A stretch of DNA of 7,474 bases, from positions 1 through 7,474 of the forward strand of contig JBPCXH010000043.1 of NCBI GenBank assembly GCA_051008735.1, read 5' to 3'. The position numbers and the translations under genes were made by a program. Below are positions 1 to 6,558 of this stretch, piece by piece. Every line of letters begins with the position of its first letter. The stretch's first letter is position 1. This DNA comes from J054 sp051008735. Lineage in GTDB: Bacteria > Pseudomonadota > Gammaproteobacteria > Steroidobacterales > GCA-2729495. The notes beneath the pieces are model-generated. The model ran no database searches. It was not told where the DNA came from and saw nothing but the letters and a program-made list of their open reading frames with translations.

Positions 1-1093
1 CAAGAGCGTCCGCGACAGCAGGGTGCGTCACCTGACCACAGTGCACATTCAATCCATCACGCAAGCCATCGTCTTTCAGCAAAGCCTCGGGGTAGCCGCG
101 CTGCGCGAGAGCCAGCACATAAGGCAAAGTCGCATTGTTCAGCGCATAGGCAGAGGTACGGGGCACTGCGCCTGGCATATTCGCCACACAATAATGAACG
201 ACACCCTCTTCTATATAAGTGGGATCGGAATGGGTGGTCGCCCGACTGGTCTCAAAACAGCCGCCCTGATCGATAGCCACATCGACCAGCACGGACCCGG
301 CCCTCATTGCAGCCACCTGGGCAGCAGAGACCAGCTTGGGTGCTGCCGCTCCGGGCACCAGGACGGCACCGATCACCAGGTCCGCGTCCAGCACATGCTG
401 ATGCACCGATTCCTGCGTCGCGAAAATCGTGTTTAGCCGCCCACCGTAGCGTTCATCCAGTTCAGTCAGGCGGGGCAGGGATTTATCGATAACCGTCACC
501 CTTGCTTCCATCCCCAGGGCAATACGCAGAGCGTTAGTCCCCACGGTGCCGCCCCCGATCACCACCACATTGGCCGGCGGCACACCCGCCACGCCGCCGA
601 GCAAAATACCGGCCCCGCCGGCCTCTCGTTCCAGACAACCGGCCCCGGCCTGCACGGCCATACGCCCGGCCACCTCACTCATGGGCGCCAGCAACGGCAG
701 GCTGCCGTCCCGGGCGGTGACTGTCTCATAGGCAATAGCAATACAACCTGAATCAAGCAATGCTCGGACCTGTTGCGGGTCCGGCGCGAGATGCAGATAG
801 GTGAACAGGATTTGTCCGTCCCGCAACAACGGATACTCAGCCGGCTGCGGCTCTTTCACTTTTACGATTAACTGGGCTTGGGCAAATACCTGGGCGGCAT
901 CAGCAGCGATTCGGGCACCGGCCGCCTGGTACACCTCATCTGACATCCCAATCCCCTGCCCCGCGCCCGTTTCTACCAGGACCTGACACCCCTGGGCGAC
1001 CAGTTCACGCACACTGACCGGCGTCAGACCGACGCGGCACTCGTCTGTTTTAATCTCTTTCGGACAACCGATGACAATATCCGGCGTAGTCAT
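1..1093 (-). CDS. ald: Alanine dehydrogenase, NAD-dependent (partial: C-terminus beyond left edge)
   Basis: This enzyme catalyses the reversible oxidative deamination of L-alanine to pyruvate, ammonium and NADH in the cytoplasm. I translated 364 residues from the ATG at 1093, with no stop before the left edge. Family members are about 370 residues, so only a few C-terminal residues should be missing. Visible family features are PKEIK with R20 (substrate binding), VKVKEP with K80, FTYLHLA with the catalytic H101, the Rossmann motif GGGTVGTNA at about 181-188 followed by VTVID (D203 for NAD ribose), and the catalytic aspartate in DVAIDQGG (D275). An in-frame ATG two codons upstream (1099) also exists; I prefer 1093 because GGAG at 1103-1106 is 9 bases from it but only 3 from the other. 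It is the last visible gene of the minus-strand aminotransferase-mmsA-ald operon, 38 bases after mmsA, where it probably recycles alanine made by the aminotransferase. Confidence 0.95.
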   Translation of the reverse strand, partial: MTTPDIVIGCPKEIKTDECRVGLTPVSVRELVAQGCQVLVETGAGQGIGMSDEVYQAAGARIAADAAQVFAQAQLIVKVKEPQPAEYPLLRDGQILFTYLHLAPDPQQVRALLDSGCIAIAYETVTARDGSLPLLAPMSEVAGRMAVQAGAGCLEREAGGAGILLGGVAGVPPANVVVIGGGTVGTNALRIALGMEARVTVIDKSLPRLTELDERYGGRLNTIFATQESVHQHVLDADLVIGAVLVPGAAAPKLVSAAQVAAMRAGSVLVDVAIDQGGCFETSRATTHSDPTYIEEGVVHYCVANMPGAVPRTSAYALNNATLPYVLALAQRGYPEALLKDDGLRDGLNVHCGQVTHPAVADAL

Positions 1094-1102
1094 AAACATT
1101 GG

Positions 1103-1106
1103 CTCC
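1103..1106 (-). promoter_or_regulatory. Shine-Dalgarno of ald, deciding between two ATGs
   Basis: The minus strand reads AGCGGAGCCAATGTTTATG. GGAG is 9 bases from the inner ATG (1093) and 3 from the outer ATG (1099). The inner spacing is the usual one, so I use the inner start. Both starts are in the same frame. Confidence 0.55.
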
Positions 1107-1131
1107 GCTAAAACAATTCTTTCCGGGTGAA

Positions 1132-2655
1132 CTAAACCACAGGCATATCAAAAGCATTGCCGGCGTCGGCCCCGTCATCCGGCCAGCGTGAAGTGATGGT
1201 CTTGCTGCGGGTATAAAACCGCACACCCTCTTCGCCGTGGATCCGGCTGTCACCGAACAACGAGCCTTTACGGCCCCCGAAACTGTAAAAGGCCATGGGC
1301 ACAGGAATCGCGACATTCACCCCCACCATGCCGGCCTCTGCGCGCCGGCCGAACTCACGCGCGGCATGACCGCTGCGGGTGAAAATTGCGGCCCCGTTGC
1401 CGAACTGGTGATTGTTGACCAATGCCAGGGCCTCATCGAAAGTGTCTACCCGCAGCAGCGTCAGCACCGGCCCGAAGATTTCATCGCGATAGATCGTCAT
1501 ATCAGCACCGGCATGATCAAATAACGTCGGCCCCAGAAAAAAACCCTGTTCGTGTCCCGGCACCGATAACTGGCGACCATCCAGCAGCAGTTCCGCACCC
1601 GCCTGGACGCCGGCATCGATGCAGGCCAGCACCCGGTCGCGATGCTCGGCGGTAATCAGAGGCCCCATATCCACTTCATCGCGGGTGCCCGGGCCCACCC
1701 GCAACGCACGAACCCGCTCCAGCAAGGCATCACGCAGCGCGTTGCCGACATCACCCACGGCAACGGCCACGGACACGGCCATGCAACGCTCGCCGGCGGA
1801 GCCGTAAGCCGCACCCACCAGGGCATCGACGGTCTGCGGCAGATCCGCATCGGGCAGCACCACCAGGTGATTTTTCGCACCGCCCAGTGCCTGCACTCGA
1901 ATACCGCGGTTTGTCGCACGCTGATAGACCTGTTCAGCCACCGGCGTGGAGCCGACAAAACTCACGGCGCGCACCTGGGGACTATCCAGCAGGGCCTGCA
2001 CACACACCGAGTCACCCTGCACCACATTAAACACACCGTCGGGTAACCCTGCCTCCGTGAGCAGTTCGGCCAGGCGCAGGGCGCAGGACGGCACTTTCTC
2101 CGAAGGTTTCAAAACAAAGGTGTTACCGCAGGCAATGGCCAGGGGGAACATCCACAGGGGCACCATGGCGGGAAAATTGAACGGCGTAATCCCCGCGCAG
2201 ACCCCCAAGGGCTCACGCAGGGAAAAACTGTCGACGCCGCGACCGACACCGGCGCTGAATTCGCCCTTTAACAAGTGTGGAATGCCGCAGGCAAACTCCA
2301 CCACTTCCAGGCCGCGTTGCAGTGAACCGTCGGCGTCACTGAGCAGCTTGCCGTGCTCGGCCGTGATCAGGGCCGCAAGTTCGGCCCGGTTTTCTTCCAC
2401 AAGAGCCTTAAAACGAAACAATACCCGCGCCCGTTTTACTGCCGGGGTGTCGCGCCAGGCCGGGAAGGCGGTCGCAGCCGCGTCCACCGCTTGTGCCACG
2501 GTGGCCACATCGGCGTAGTGCAGACTGGCGACCTGTCGCCCGGTGGCCGGGTTGAATACCGGCCCGGTGACGGAGCCCGTGCCGGCGGTCGGCCGGCCAT
2601 TGAGCCAGTGACCGATGTGTCGATCTGGGTCCGGCTTGGCAGCGCTTGACGGCAT
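1132..2655 (-). CDS. mmsA: CoA-acylating (methyl)malonate-semialdehyde dehydrogenase
   Basis: This 507-residue aldehyde dehydrogenase superfamily enzyme is predicted to convert malonate or methylmalonate semialdehyde, CoA and NAD to acetyl-CoA or propionyl-CoA, CO2 and NADH. It shows TPFNFPAMVP with oxyanion-hole N160, LKPSEKVP (181-189), SFVGST (232-237), the catalytic cysteine in GERCMAVS (C291) and EIFGPV (E392). The glutamate base that precedes LGG in hydrolytic aldehyde dehydrogenases is absent (QALGGAKNH, A256), as expected for the CoA-dependent MMSDH branch. R114 and R290 appear to match the two arginines implicated in carboxylate recognition in the Bacillus enzyme (from memory). The frame stays open 24 codons upstream, but that part overlaps the aminotransferase and lacks family similarity, so I start at the ATG at 2655. 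This gives the usual length of about 500 residues and a 10-base gap. The RBS is weak, suggesting translational coupling. Malonate versus methylmalonate semialdehyde cannot be settled from sequence; the neighbours favour malonate semialdehyde. Confidence 0.94.
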   Translation of the reverse strand: MPSSAAKPDPDRHIGHWLNGRPTAGTGSVTGPVFNPATGRQVASLHYADVATVAQAVDAAATAFPAWRDTPAVKRARVLFRFKALVEENRAELAALITAEHGKLLSDADGSLQRGLEVVEFACGIPHLLKGEFSAGVGRGVDSFSLREPLGVCAGITPFNFPAMVPLWMFPLAIACGNTFVLKPSEKVPSCALRLAELLTEAGLPDGVFNVVQGDSVCVQALLDSPQVRAVSFVGSTPVAEQVYQRATNRGIRVQALGGAKNHLVVLPDADLPQTVDALVGAAYGSAGERCMAVSVAVAVGDVGNALRDALLERVRALRVGPGTRDEVDMGPLITAEHRDRVLACIDAGVQAGAELLLDGRQLSVPGHEQGFFLGPTLFDHAGADMTIYRDEIFGPVLTLLRVDTFDEALALVNNHQFGNGAAIFTRSGHAAREFGRRAEAGMVGVNVAIPVPMAFYSFGGRKGSLFGDSRIHGEEGVRFYTRSKTITSRWPDDGADAGNAFDMPVV

Positions 2656-2665
2656 AGTCCGGATT

Positions 2666-3979
2666 CTAGTCCACGCGCTGCAGAATACCCTGCAGGGTTT
2701 CCACGATTTGCCCGATCTGTGCCTCACTGATAATCAGGGGCGGCGTCAGGGCCAGGGTGTCGGCCGTGGTCCGGATCAGGATGCCCTGCTCGAAGGCCTG
2801 GCGAAACACCGCCTGGGCTCGCTGGGTCGGCGCATCGGCGCGGGGCTCCAGTTCAATGGCGCCCATCAGGCCCAGGTTGCGTATATCGATCACATGGGGC
2901 GAGCCGGCCAGCTGGTGCAGGGCCTGCTCAAAGATCGGCGCCAGCTCGCGGGACTTGGCAAACAGCTCCTCGTCGGCGTAAACGTCCAGGCTGGCCAGGG
3001 CAGCGGCCGCAGCCAGGGGATGCCCCGAATAGGTGTAGCCATGGAACAACTCAATAGCCTGCTCCGGTCCCTGCATGAAGCCGGCATGAATACGCTCATC
3101 GACCAGCACCGCACCCATCGGCACCGTGCCGTTGGTCAGGGCTTTGGCCAGAGTCATCAGATCAGGCCGCACGCCAAAATAATCGGCAGCTGTCGCTGCG
3201 CCCAGGCGACCCAGACCGGTGATCACCTCATCGAAAATCAGCAAAATGCCGTGGCGATCACAAATCTGCCGCAGGCGCTGCAGGTAGCCCACCGGTGGCA
3301 CGAGCACGCCGGCCGATCCGGCCACCGGTTCGACGATGACAGCGGCAATCGTGTCCGCTTCACCGGCAGCAATAATCACTTCCAGTTCATCGGCCAGCTC
3401 GGCGCCCTGCGCGGGCTGACCCCGGCAAAATGCATTGCGGTCGGGCAAATGGGTGCTGGGCAAATGCTCAACCTCGGGCAGCAACGGCCCGAACAGTCGG
3501 CGATTGGTTTCAATGCCACCGACAGAAATACCGCCAAAACCGACCCCGTGATAGCCGCGCTCGCGCCCGACCAGCCGGGTCCGTTGCGGCTGACCGTTGT
3601 GCTGATGAAAGGCACGGGCAATTTTCAGGGCCGTATCCACGGCCTCTGAACCGGAATTGGTGAAAAACACATGCTCCAGGCCGGCGGGCGCCAGCTCGGC
3701 CAGGCGTGTGGCCAGCTCAAAGGCTGTCGGATGGCCCAGCTGAAAGGCCGTGGCGTAATCCAGCCTGGCCGCCTGGGCCTGAATGGCTGCGGTGATACGC
3801 GGGTGGCAGTGCCCGGCATTGCAACACCACAATCCGGCGATGGCATCCAGAATGTGGCGACCATCCTGGGCCTGGTAGTACATGCCCCGGGCACTCTCCA
3901 TGAGCAGGGGGTGAGCCTTGAAATACCGGTTCGCCGTAAAAGGCATCCAGTAATGACTCAGATCGGGTGTTGGGCTCAT
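2666..3979 (-). CDS. Omega-amino acid (beta-alanine):pyruvate aminotransferase, class III, PLP-dependent
   Basis: This 437-residue class III aminotransferase probably transfers the amino group of beta-alanine or another omega-amine to pyruvate, giving a semialdehyde plus L-alanine. Visible features are LSHYWMPFTANR at the N-terminus, GLWCCNAGH with W51, the PLP phosphate loop TNSGSEAVDTALKIAR (108-123), YHG (143-145), FDEVITGLGR with D250, and the Schiff-base lysine in LAKALTNG (K279). GYTYSGHP is at 314-321. R403, ahead of DTLALTPPLI, corresponds to the carboxylate-binding arginine of omega-transaminases. The family length is about 450. The frame is open far upstream through the divergent CBS gene, but family similarity begins at MSPTPDLSHYW. 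An in-frame GTG at 3991, with GAG five bases before it, is an alternative start. It is the first gene of the operon and is followed after 10 bases by mmsA, like the bauA/bauC pairing of Pseudomonas. The exact amine (beta-alanine, GABA, taurine or other) is inferred from context. Confidence 0.92.
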   Translation of the reverse strand: MSPTPDLSHYWMPFTANRYFKAHPLLMESARGMYYQAQDGRHILDAIAGLWCCNAGHCHPRITAAIQAQAARLDYATAFQLGHPTAFELATRLAELAPAGLEHVFFTNSGSEAVDTALKIARAFHQHNGQPQRTRLVGRERGYHGVGFGGISVGGIETNRRLFGPLLPEVEHLPSTHLPDRNAFCRGQPAQGAELADELEVIIAAGEADTIAAVIVEPVAGSAGVLVPPVGYLQRLRQICDRHGILLIFDEVITGLGRLGAATAADYFGVRPDLMTLAKALTNGTVPMGAVLVDERIHAGFMQGPEQAIELFHGYTYSGHPLAAAAALASLDVYADEELFAKSRELAPIFEQALHQLAGSPHVIDIRNLGLMGAIELEPRADAPTQRAQAVFRQAFEQGILIRTTADTLALTPPLIISEAQIGQIVETLQGILQRVD

Positions 3980-4060
3980 GAGGCGCTGCACTGCTACTCT
4001 GAGGGCAACGGTAAACCCATGCCGCGTCGCCAACAACCGCGAAATAGGTGAATTTGCGGA

Positions 4061-4089
4061 TTGCCGGTGGCGGCCGCAGCCTGAATAGT
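4061..4089 (+). promoter_or_regulatory. Candidate sigma70 promoter of the CBS-domain gene
   Basis: TTGCCG (4061-4066), a 17-base spacer and AATAGT (4084-4089) match the consensus at four of six positions in each box. A start near 4096 would leave a very short leader ending in the GGAG site. This is a pattern match only. Confidence 0.3.
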
Positions 4090-4110
4090 TGATTTTTCCA
4101 GCGGAGACAA
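4082..4110 (-). promoter_or_regulatory. Candidate sigma70 promoter of the aminotransferase operon
   Basis: On the minus strand, TTGTCT (4110-4105), a 17-base spacer and TATTCA (4087-4082) give four of six and three of six consensus matches. It would produce a leader of about 95 bases before the ATG at 3979. It is weak and overlaps the plus-strand candidate. Confidence 0.18.
4103..4106 (+). promoter_or_regulatory. Shine-Dalgarno of the CBS-domain gene
   Basis: GGAG lies six bases before the ATG at 4113. An in-frame TTG at 4089 would give an eight-residue extension but has no ribosome site, so this motif fixes the start at 4113. Confidence 0.75.
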
Positions 4111-4112
4111 TC

Positions 4113-4547
4113 ATGAAGCGCATGCCTGCTATCAAGTCTGTGATGACAGCTTTCCCCTTCTCGGTGGATGCCGGTGCTTCCGTGGACGAAGCCATGGAAT
4201 TCATGCGCGAGCACAAAATCCGCCATTTGCCCGTGACTGACAACAGCCAGCTCGCCGGCATGATTTCCGACCGCGACATCAAGCTGATCCTCGGCCCCGA
4301 CTTTGCCTACCCCAGCGGCAGTGAACTGCGGGTGAGCGAAGCCATGGTTCGCGATGCCTACGTGGTGGATCTGGATACGCGGGTTGATCAGGTCCTGGTG
4401 CACATGGCCGACCATCACCTGGGTTCAGCCATTGTCACGCGCAAGGGAAAACTGGCCGGGGTGTTCACAGCCACAGATGCCTGCCGGGCCTTCGCCGAGT
4501 TTCTGGGTGAGCAGCTGCGCCGCTCGGGCGGCAATACGGCCGCCTGA
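4113..4547 (+). CDS. Stand-alone tandem CBS-domain protein
   Basis: This 144-residue cytosolic protein consists of two CBS motifs and little else. CBS1 covers about residues 7-60 (VMTAFPFSV, then IRHLPVTD, then GMISDRDIKLIL). CBS2 covers about 74-131 (VSEAMVRDAYVV, then LGSAIVTRKGKLAGVFTATDACRAF). The aspartates after the GM/GV strand (SDRD at 52-55 and TD at 121-122) sit where CBS pairs usually contact the ribose of adenosine nucleotides. The protein is probably a small ligand-sensing or regulatory module, but its partner and ligand cannot be read from the sequence. The start at 4113 is chosen for its clear GGAG. It is transcribed away from the aminotransferase operon, and 93 bases separate it from moaB, so co-transcription is uncertain. 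I see no fused effector domain, signal peptide or membrane segment. Confidence 0.9.
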   Translation: MKRMPAIKSVMTAFPFSVDAGASVDEAMEFMREHKIRHLPVTDNSQLAGMISDRDIKLILGPDFAYPSGSELRVSEAMVRDAYVVDLDTRVDQVLVHMADHHLGSAIVTRKGKLAGVFTATDACRAFAEFLGEQLRRSGGNTAA

Positions 4548-4600
4548 CCCGCTGACCGCGGGCCCTACGAGCCTGCACCCAAGCCTCAGCCAACCCCCAT

Positions 4601-4633
4601 CTTCTGGTAGATTGATCTTTGACTGACCAGAAG
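4601..4633 (+). promoter_or_regulatory. 8-bp perfect inverted repeat upstream of moaB, overlapping a candidate -10 and the RBS
   Basis: CTTCTGGT (4601-4608) and ACCAGAAG (4626-4633) are exact reverse complements with a 17-base spacer. The right arm contains AGAAG, the only plausible ribosome site, seven bases before the ATG at 4641. The left arm runs into TGGTAGATT (4605-4613), which resembles an extended -10 element. The repeat could be an operator over the moaB-gloB promoter or an RNA hairpin masking the ribosome site. Either role is inference. Confidence 0.4.
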
Positions 4634-4640
4634 CAACGCC

Positions 4641-5174
4641 ATGAGCCACGACGACAATAAAAACCGCGAGTTCCGGCCTCTGAACATCGCCCTGCTGACC
4701 GTATCCGACTCGCGCACCGAAGCCACAGACAAATCCGGCGCCCTGCTGCGTGAGCGACTGCAAAGCGCCGGGCATCAGCTGGCCGAAAAGGCCATCGAAC
4801 CCGATGACATGTACCGAATCCGCGCCACCGTGTCGCGCTGGATTGCAGACCCGGGTGTGCAGGTGATCATTACCACGGGGGGTACCGGCGGGACCGGCCG
4901 CGACGGCACGCCCGAGGCCGTGCTGCCCCTGCTGGATAAAGTGATCGACGGCTTTGGTGAAGTCTTCCGCGCCCTCTCTTATAAAGACATCGGCACATCG
5001 ACCCTGCAGTCGCGTTGCGTGGCCGGTGTGGCCAACGGCACTTACCTGTTCTGCCTGCCCGGCTCGTCCAATGCCTGCGCAACGGGCTGGGACCACCTGA
5101 TCGTGACCCAGCTGGACTATCGCACCCGGCCCTGCAACCTGGCCGAACTCATGCCCCGGCTGACGGAACGCTGA
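4641..5174 (+). CDS. moaB: Molybdenum cofactor biosynthesis protein B
   Basis: This 177-residue MoaB/MogA-fold protein is closest in wording to E. coli MoaB (about 170 residues). It belongs to the molybdopterin-binding family that acts in molybdenum cofactor assembly in the cytoplasm. In E. coli, MogA does the adenylylation of molybdopterin and the MoaB role is less clear. Visible features are LLTVSDSR (19-25), the molybdopterin-binding loop TTGGTGGTGRDGTPEA (78-93), SYKDIGTSTLQSRCVAGVAN (113-132), LPGSSNAC (139-146) and the C-terminal TRPCNL (162-167), which parallels the E. coli MoaB tail. It starts at the ATG at 4641, with only a weak AGAAG site that lies within the inverted repeat. Its stop is 10 bases before gloB, suggesting co-transcription. 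There are no other Moco genes in the window, so here moaB stands apart from a moa cluster. Confidence 0.94.
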   Translation: MSHDDNKNREFRPLNIALLTVSDSRTEATDKSGALLRERLQSAGHQLAEKAIEPDDMYRIRATVSRWIADPGVQVIITTGGTGGTGRDGTPEAVLPLLDKVIDGFGEVFRALSYKDIGTSTLQSRCVAGVANGTYLFCLPGSSNACATGWDHLIVTQLDYRTRPCNLAELMPRLTER

Positions 5175-5184
5175 GGGCCGTGCA

Positions 5185-5955
5185 ATGAGTTTGCAGGTTC
5201 ACATGTTCAAGGCCCTGCAGGACAATTACTGCTACCTGATCCATGACCAGGCCAGCGGCCTGACAGCGGTGATTGATACGCCCGACGTGCCGGCCATCGA
5301 GCAAGCCCTGGCCGACACCGGCTGGCAATTGGATTACATCCTCAACACTCATCATCACTGGGATCATGCCGGCGGCAATCTGGAACTGAAAGAAAAGACC
5401 GGTTGCCATATCGTCGGCGCCCGTGCCGATGCCGCCCGTATCCCCGGAATTGATACCCAGGTCGGCGAAGGCGACGAGTTTCAGCTCGGGAAAAGCAGCG
5501 CGCGCGTTTTCGACACGCCGGGCCACACCAGCGGTCACATCATTTATCACTTCGCCGACGACGAGGTGGCATTCGTCGGCGACACCCTGTTCTCCCTGGG
5601 CTGCGGCCGGGTTGTGGAAGGCACCCACGAACAGATGTGGGCCACGCTAAAGAAATTGCGTGATGCCCTGCCCGATCCCACCCAGCTGTATTGCGCCCAC
5701 GAATACACCCAGAACAATGCCCGCTTTGCCCTGACCGTGGAGCCGGACAACCCGGCCCTGCAGGCCCGGGCGGCTGAAGTCGACCGCCTGCGCAGCCTCG
5801 GCCAGGCCACCGTGCCCAGCACCATGGCGCAAGAAAAAGCCGCCAACCCCTTCCTGCGCCCCGATAGCCCCGGCCTGATGAACACGCTGGGACTGGCAGG
5901 CGCCGATCCGGTGGCAGTCTTCGCCGAAACCCGCCAGCGCAAGGACAAATTCTGA
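5185..5955 (+). CDS. gloB: Hydroxyacylglutathione hydrolase (glyoxalase II)
   Basis: This 256-residue metallo-beta-lactamase-fold enzyme hydrolyses S-D-lactoylglutathione to D-lactate and glutathione, the second step of cytosolic methylglyoxal detoxification. All the binuclear metal ligands are present: THHHWDH (H56, H58, D60, H61), PGHTSGH with H114, VGDTLFSLGCGR with D133, and CAHEYT with H172. The C-terminal HAGH domain shows KAANPFLR (218-225) and the terminal RQRKDKF, whose basic residues match the glutathione-contacting Arg/Lys of the family. The length is typical. The ATG at 5185 is preceded by GAGGG seven bases away; this site overlaps the moaB stop codon (CTGAGGG), so translation of the two is probably coupled. 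The 2-base gap to the next gene shows the operon continues. I see no missing catalytic residue. Confidence 0.97.
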   Translation: MSLQVHMFKALQDNYCYLIHDQASGLTAVIDTPDVPAIEQALADTGWQLDYILNTHHHWDHAGGNLELKEKTGCHIVGARADAARIPGIDTQVGEGDEFQLGKSSARVFDTPGHTSGHIIYHFADDEVAFVGDTLFSLGCGRVVEGTHEQMWATLKKLRDALPDPTQLYCAHEYTQNNARFALTVEPDNPALQARAAEVDRLRSLGQATVPSTMAQEKAANPFLRPDSPGLMNTLGLAGADPVAVFAETRQRKDKF

Positions 5956-5957
5956 GC

Positions 5958-6140
5958 GTGCTGCTGGAACGCACCGTCATCTGCCCCTCTTGCTGGGAAC
6001 CGGTAGAACTGCAGCTGGACCTGTCGGGCGAAGACCAGGAATACGTGGAAGACTGCAGCGTCTGCTGCCGCCCCATGCAGATCAGCTATACCGTTTACAA
6101 CGGCGAACTGGGCGATTTCCAGGTCGAGACCGCCACCTAA
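5958..6140 (+). CDS. CPXCG-type cysteine-rich mini-protein
   Basis: This small protein has 60 residues and five cysteines. C9 and C12 form CPSCW, and C33, C36 and C37 form DCSVCCRP. The spacing and the QEYVEDC-VCCRP segment match the CPXCG-motif cysteine-rich family of proteobacteria, thought to bind one zinc through two CxxC knuckles. Here the first knuckle reads CPSCW, not CPxCG. It starts with GTG at 5958, two bases after the gloB stop, with no separate ribosome site, so it is probably translated by coupling to gloB. No function is known to me for this family. The linkage to gloB suggests only co-expression. Confidence 0.85.
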   Translation: MLLERTVICPSCWEPVELQLDLSGEDQEYVEDCSVCCRPMQISYTVYNGELGDFQVETAT

Positions 6141-6184
6141 GAACCAAGCCCCGGCAGGCCTGCAGGCCCGCCAGCAAACCAACA

Positions 6185-6213
6185 TTGACCTGCCGCCCCG
6201 CGCACGGGAGAAT
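6185..6213 (+). promoter_or_regulatory. Candidate promoter of tRNA-Arg
   Basis: TTGACC (6185-6190), an exact 17-base spacer and GAGAAT (6208-6213) give a good -35 and a fair -10. The bases after it are strongly GC-rich, like the discriminators of stringently controlled stable-RNA promoters. Transcription would start near 6220, giving a leader of about 40 bases before the mature tRNA. Confidence 0.45.
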
Positions 6214-6259
6214 TGCCCGCCCGCCGGGGCCCAAACCCGACGGCACAGATCAAAATCAC

Positions 6260-6336
6260 GCGCCCGTAGCTCAGTTGGATAGAGTGTCTGGCTACGAACC
6301 AGAAGGTCGGGAGTTCGAATCTCTCCGGGCGCGCCA
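6260..6336 (+). tRNA. tRNA-Arg (anticodon ACG)
   Basis: This is a complete 77-base cloverleaf. The acceptor stem is GCGCCCG (6260-6266) with CGGGCGC (6326-6332), followed by discriminator G6333 and encoded CCA (6334-6336). The D arm contains AGTTGGATA. The anticodon stem TCTGG/CCAGA closes the loop CTACGAA, so the anticodon is ACG (A34, normally edited to inosine), reading CGU, CGC and CGA arginine codons. The T arm is GGGAG, TTCGAAT, CTCTC with one G-U pair. A terminator-like hairpin follows eight bases after CCA. The last 19 bases recur downstream in the repeats. Confidence 0.97.
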
Positions 6337-6343
6337 TCAATGG

Positions 6344-6371
6344 AAAAGGCTCCCTTCAGGGGGCCTTTTTT
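6344..6371 (+). terminator. Rho-independent terminator after tRNA-Arg
   Basis: AAAAGGCTCCC pairs with GGGGGCCTTTT around a TTCA loop (one T-G wobble) and runs into six Ts. It lies 8 bases after the tRNA CCA and probably ends the primary tRNA transcript. Confidence 0.85.
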
Positions 6372-6389
6372 ATTGATTGGGTGCCGGGA

Positions 6390-6423
6390 GGACTTGGTTC
6401 GAACTCCAGTTCGATTCGGGTCC
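6390..6423 (+). other. Conserved long hairpin of repeat unit 1
   Basis: The arms GGACTTGGTTCGAACT (6390-6405) and AGTTCGATTCGGGTCC (6408-6423) can form up to 16 positions of pairing with one T-T mismatch and three G-T wobbles around a central CC; in RNA the innermost pairs would open to form a loop. The inner part is the palindrome TCGAACT-CC-AGTTCGA. It is matched by 6559-6594 in unit 2. Confidence 0.6.
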
Positions 6424-6429
6424 AGCAGA

Positions 6430-6448
6430 TGCACTGCGCAGCAGTGCA
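6430..6448 (+). other. GCA-loop hairpin of repeat unit 1
   Basis: TGCACTGC and GCAGTGCA form a perfect 8-bp stem around the loop GCA. It follows CAGCAGA after the long hairpin. Unit 2 has a stem of the same length, with the same GCA loop, at the equivalent place. Confidence 0.6.
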
Positions 6449-6516
6449 GATGATGGGGAGAACGACGACTGAGCGAAGCGAAGGAGTCAATCTCTCCGGG
6501 CGCGCCATAAATAAAC

Positions 6517-6540
6517 AGGCCCCTCAATGAGGGCCTTTTT
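6517..6540 (+). terminator. Terminator-like hairpin in repeat unit 2
   Basis: GGCC-CCTC and GAGGGCC pair around AAT with one bulged C and run into five Ts. It holds the same place relative to the tRNA 3' fragment as the terminator of unit 1, though its stem sequence differs. Confidence 0.65.
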
Positions 6541-6558
6541 AATTATTGGGTGCCGGGA

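Larger units (their letters stand above)
3980..4112. promoter_or_regulatory. Divergent intergenic region between the catabolic operon and the CBS gene
   Basis: These 133 bases separate the two divergent transcription units and must hold both promoters. I see no convincing operator palindrome and no regulator gene next to it. The two best promoter matches, one per strand, overlap each other near 4061-4110, which could make the two transcripts compete. Confidence 0.5.
6318..6488 (+). repeat. tRNA-derived repeat, unit 1 (starts inside the tRNA 3' end)
   Basis: This 171-base unit begins with the last 19 bases of tRNA-Arg (6318-6336). It continues with a terminator-like hairpin, then a conserved block from about 6375 to 6431 holding a long hairpin (6390-6423), then a small GCA-loop hairpin (6430-6448), GATGGGGAGA, and a variable tail. 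Unit 2 has the same parts in the same order, with high identity in the first 19 bases and the conserved block. There is no credible reading frame across it. Confidence 0.85.

Noticed and set aside
2656..2727. 24-codon extension of MmsA into the aminotransferase
   Set aside because: The residues are unlike MMSDH N-termini and arise from reading the aminotransferase 3' end in another frame.
2615..3649. 344-codon open frame on the plus strand
   Set aside because: It lies opposite the aminotransferase gene in GC-rich DNA, has no recognisable motif, and is explained as an antisense shadow.
3980..4282. N-terminal extension of the aminotransferase frame into the CBS gene
   Set aside because: The added residues do not resemble the family, overlap the divergent CBS gene, and family similarity begins at the ATG at 3979.
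4548..4562. CCCGC-TGACC-GCGGG hairpin after the CBS gene
   Set aside because: The stem is only five pairs and no T-run follows, so I do not call it a terminator.
6157..6168. 12-bp perfect palindrome GGCCTGCAGGCC after the CPXCG gene
   Set aside because: It has no T-run, so it is not a typical terminator. It lies in very GC-rich DNA where such palindromes are not rare, and I have no further evidence for a site.
5547..6527. Long minus-strand open frame across gloB, the tRNA and the first repeat, with the wording APGEIRTPDLLVRSQTLYP
   Set aside because: This is the well-known spurious protein that appears when the antisense of a tRNA gene is translated. It overlaps gloB, the CPXCG gene and tRNA-Arg, all of which are better supported.
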